NCBI RefSeq assembly: GCF_900116005.1
Contig: NZ_FOYI01000007.1
Location: 159,212-223,211, forward strand
Source: Poseidonocella sedimentorum
GTDB lineage: Bacteria > Pseudomonadota > Alphaproteobacteria > Rhodobacterales > Rhodobacteraceae
Direction: 5' to 3'
DNA: 64,000 nt
A model generated the notes under the pieces. It had not been told where the DNA came from. It saw only the letters and a list, made by a program, of their open reading frames with translations, and did no database searches. This document shows positions 62,884-64,000 of this stretch, piece after piece (positions within the stretch are counted from its first letter, which is position 1; every line of letters begins with the position of its first letter). The position numbers and the translations under genes were made by a program.

Positions 62884-63570
62884 ATGACCCATTACCCCAG
62901 ACAGAAATCCGTCGCTGAACTGACCGCAGACCGCATTCGAGAAGCGATCATCCTCGGGGAGTATCCGCTTGGCACGAAGTTGTCCGAACAGAAGTTGGCC
63001 GATCAATACGAGGTAAGCAGGTCCCCTGTTCGCGAAGCATTGGTGCTTCTGCAAACCGAAGGCCTTGTAAAAGTCTTCCCCAAAAGTGGTTCGTTCATCT
63101 TTTCACCTGACGAACAGATGACCCGTGACCTATGCGAACACCGCGAAATTCTGGAAACGGCGAGCCTTGCATTGGCGATCTCTCAAAATCACCAGCGCCT
63201 GATGGACGGCATGCAAGATGGAATGGATCAAATGCTGAACGCCATCAGGGTTGGCGACACCAAGCAATATTCCCGCGGCGATCTCAAGTTCCACCGTGCC
63301 ATCATCTCAGGCAGCAACAACCATTCGATGATCAAGTCATACGAGACAACCATCGGCCCGCTCATGGCCCTACGAACGCATCTCTTCAGGGTCAGAGGCA
63401 TTCACCTTGACCGGTCAATGGAAGAGCACGCCGAGTTGATCGACGCATGCGCCGAAAAGGACGTATCGCGTGCGCAAATCATCTCCATCAAGCATATCAA
63501 TCACCTGTCAGAACACGCCGAGGAAGAGCAGATCCACAACGCCCAGTCTTCCAGTTTCCCAGCGTTGTAA
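62884..63570 (+). CDS. GntR-family regulator, FadR subfamily
   Basis: This 228-residue regulator has a winged HTH (GTKLSEQKLADQYEVSRSPV, REALVLLQTEGLVKVFP) and a C-terminal helical FCD domain. Metal-ligand candidates are Asp and His in GDLKFHRAIISGSNNHSM and His in MEEHAELIDAC. FCD regulators sense organic acids. Its own promoter and that of the divergent oxidase-TTT-sulfatase operon share the twin palindromes, so autoregulation is likely. No clear ribosome site precedes the ATG at 62884. Confidence 0.88.
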   Translation: MTHYPRQKSVAELTADRIREAIILGEYPLGTKLSEQKLADQYEVSRSPVREALVLLQTEGLVKVFPKSGSFIFSPDEQMTRDLCEHREILETASLALAISQNHQRLMDGMQDGMDQMLNAIRVGDTKQYSRGDLKFHRAIISGSNNHSMIKSYETTIGPLMALRTHLFRVRGIHLDRSMEEHAELIDACAEKDVSRAQIISIKHINHLSEHAEEEQIHNAQSSSFPAL

Positions 63571-63593
63571 ATTAGCAGTGAAACGTCCCGAGG

Positions 63594-63821
63594 CTACAAG
63601 CCTCCGCTGAATCCAGCTCTGGCCAGCTTGTGATCCTCTCGCCAGCCTGTAATCGCGAAATGGCCACCGCTAATACGCTGTATCATGCCGATTTGGCGCA
63701 CCGCCGCCGCTATCGTCATCCCTTGCCCTCGTAGGACTTCGACCTTGCGAAGCATTGAAGCACACACTCTTCGGGTTTCTCTCGTTTCGCCGCCACTGCA
63801 GATCCTCCAGTTGCAGGACAA
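63594..63821 (-). pseudogene. IS3-family OrfA remnant
   Basis: A minus-strand 75-codon frame contains LRKVEVLRGQGMTIAAAVRQ IGM, the HTH block of IS3 OrfA proteins (LRQVEVL.GQG..I.DA.RQIG). The expected continuation (TYYRWR..YGG) is altered to unrelated sequence and OrfB is missing. It is a degenerate fragment near the tRNA gene. Confidence 0.6.
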
Positions 63822-63870
63822 GTCTATCCTGAGAGGTCAGCTCTTGAAGCTGTTGAGTTTTGGGTACAAC

Positions 63871-63901
63871 AAAAAAGCCGCTGGTCTTTTGACTGCGGCT
63901 T
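63871..63901 (-). terminator. rho-independent terminator of tRNA-fMet
   Basis: Read on the minus strand, AAGCCGC and GCGGCTT (63895-63901 and 63875-63881) form a perfect stem with a 13-base loop, followed by TTTT (A-run at 63871-63874). It starts 13 bases after the tRNA 3' end. Confidence 0.8.
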
Positions 63902-63913
63902 GTTCGGTAAAGT

Positions 63914-63990
<77 letters not shown>

Positions 63991-64000
63991 TCAACCATTG

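Overview
The window reads as chromosomal DNA of a GC-rich alphaproteobacterium, most likely Rhodobacteraceae (roseobacter type). Supporting signs are the class I lysyl-tRNA synthetase, the intact TRAP and TTT carboxylate transporters, the initiator tRNA sequence and the close ATGA-type gene packing. No rRNA, CRISPR array, integrase or complete insertion sequence was seen. IS3-type transposase remnants lie at both ends.

Layout. (1) 1-5.6 kb: decayed IS3 transposase, tRNA-Gly(CCC), the divergent pobA/pobR pair (4-hydroxybenzoate to protocatechuate), a large parallel beta-helix protein and a broken DUF4864 gene. (2) 5.6-17.4 kb: mostly housekeeping: lysK, a TerB-domain protein, an MsbA-type ABC exporter, an AGCS symporter with a universal stress protein, meaB, hrpB, tadA and an rluB-type pseudouridine synthase. 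(3) 17.5-23.0 kb: a compact envelope-associated operon: a 27-residue membrane peptide, XpaC, TelA, a DUF2927 lipoprotein, an SPFH protein with a GYF-like tail, and a double zinc-ribbon membrane protein. (4) 23.1-27.3 kb: sugar kinase, dtd, a secreted hydrolase with a divergent membrane-bound AraC regulator, and a TetR regulator.

(5) 27.6-39.1 kb: a hydroxycinnamate catabolic cluster. An HSD10-type SDR, a crotonase, a TRAP transporter, a MarR regulator, an aryl-CoA ligase and an amidohydrolase match the CouN/M/R/L/O set known from Rhodococcus p-coumarate/ferulate catabolism, with a TRAP system as the transporter. An acyl-CoA dehydrogenase and a tannase/feruloyl-esterase homologue follow. In this reading the esterase frees hydroxycinnamates, the TRAP system imports them, CoA-dependent side-chain shortening gives 4-hydroxybenzoate-type acids, and pobA takes the p-coumarate branch on. 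(6) 39.5-43.0 kb: phnD-phnC-phnE-phnE phosphonate-type ABC transporter.

(7) 43.0-63.6 kb: a second catabolic region that looks lower in GC by eye and starts after a stretch of gene debris. An IclR regulator sits among an intradiol dioxygenase pair, a beta-keto acid cleavage enzyme with a class III aminotransferase, and an eight-gene operon (CaiB CoA-transferase, SMP-30 lactonase, DapA-family lyase, three-part amino-acid/amine dehydrogenase, SDR and a 313-residue protein I do not recognise). Next is a six-gene operon (FAD-linked oxidase, periplasmic metallo-beta-lactamase-fold protein, TctCBA transporter, sulfatase) with a divergent GntR regulator and two matching palindromes. The pathway is not one I can name and is the best candidate for an undescribed system. 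The window ends with an IS3 OrfA remnant and the initiator tRNA-fMet.
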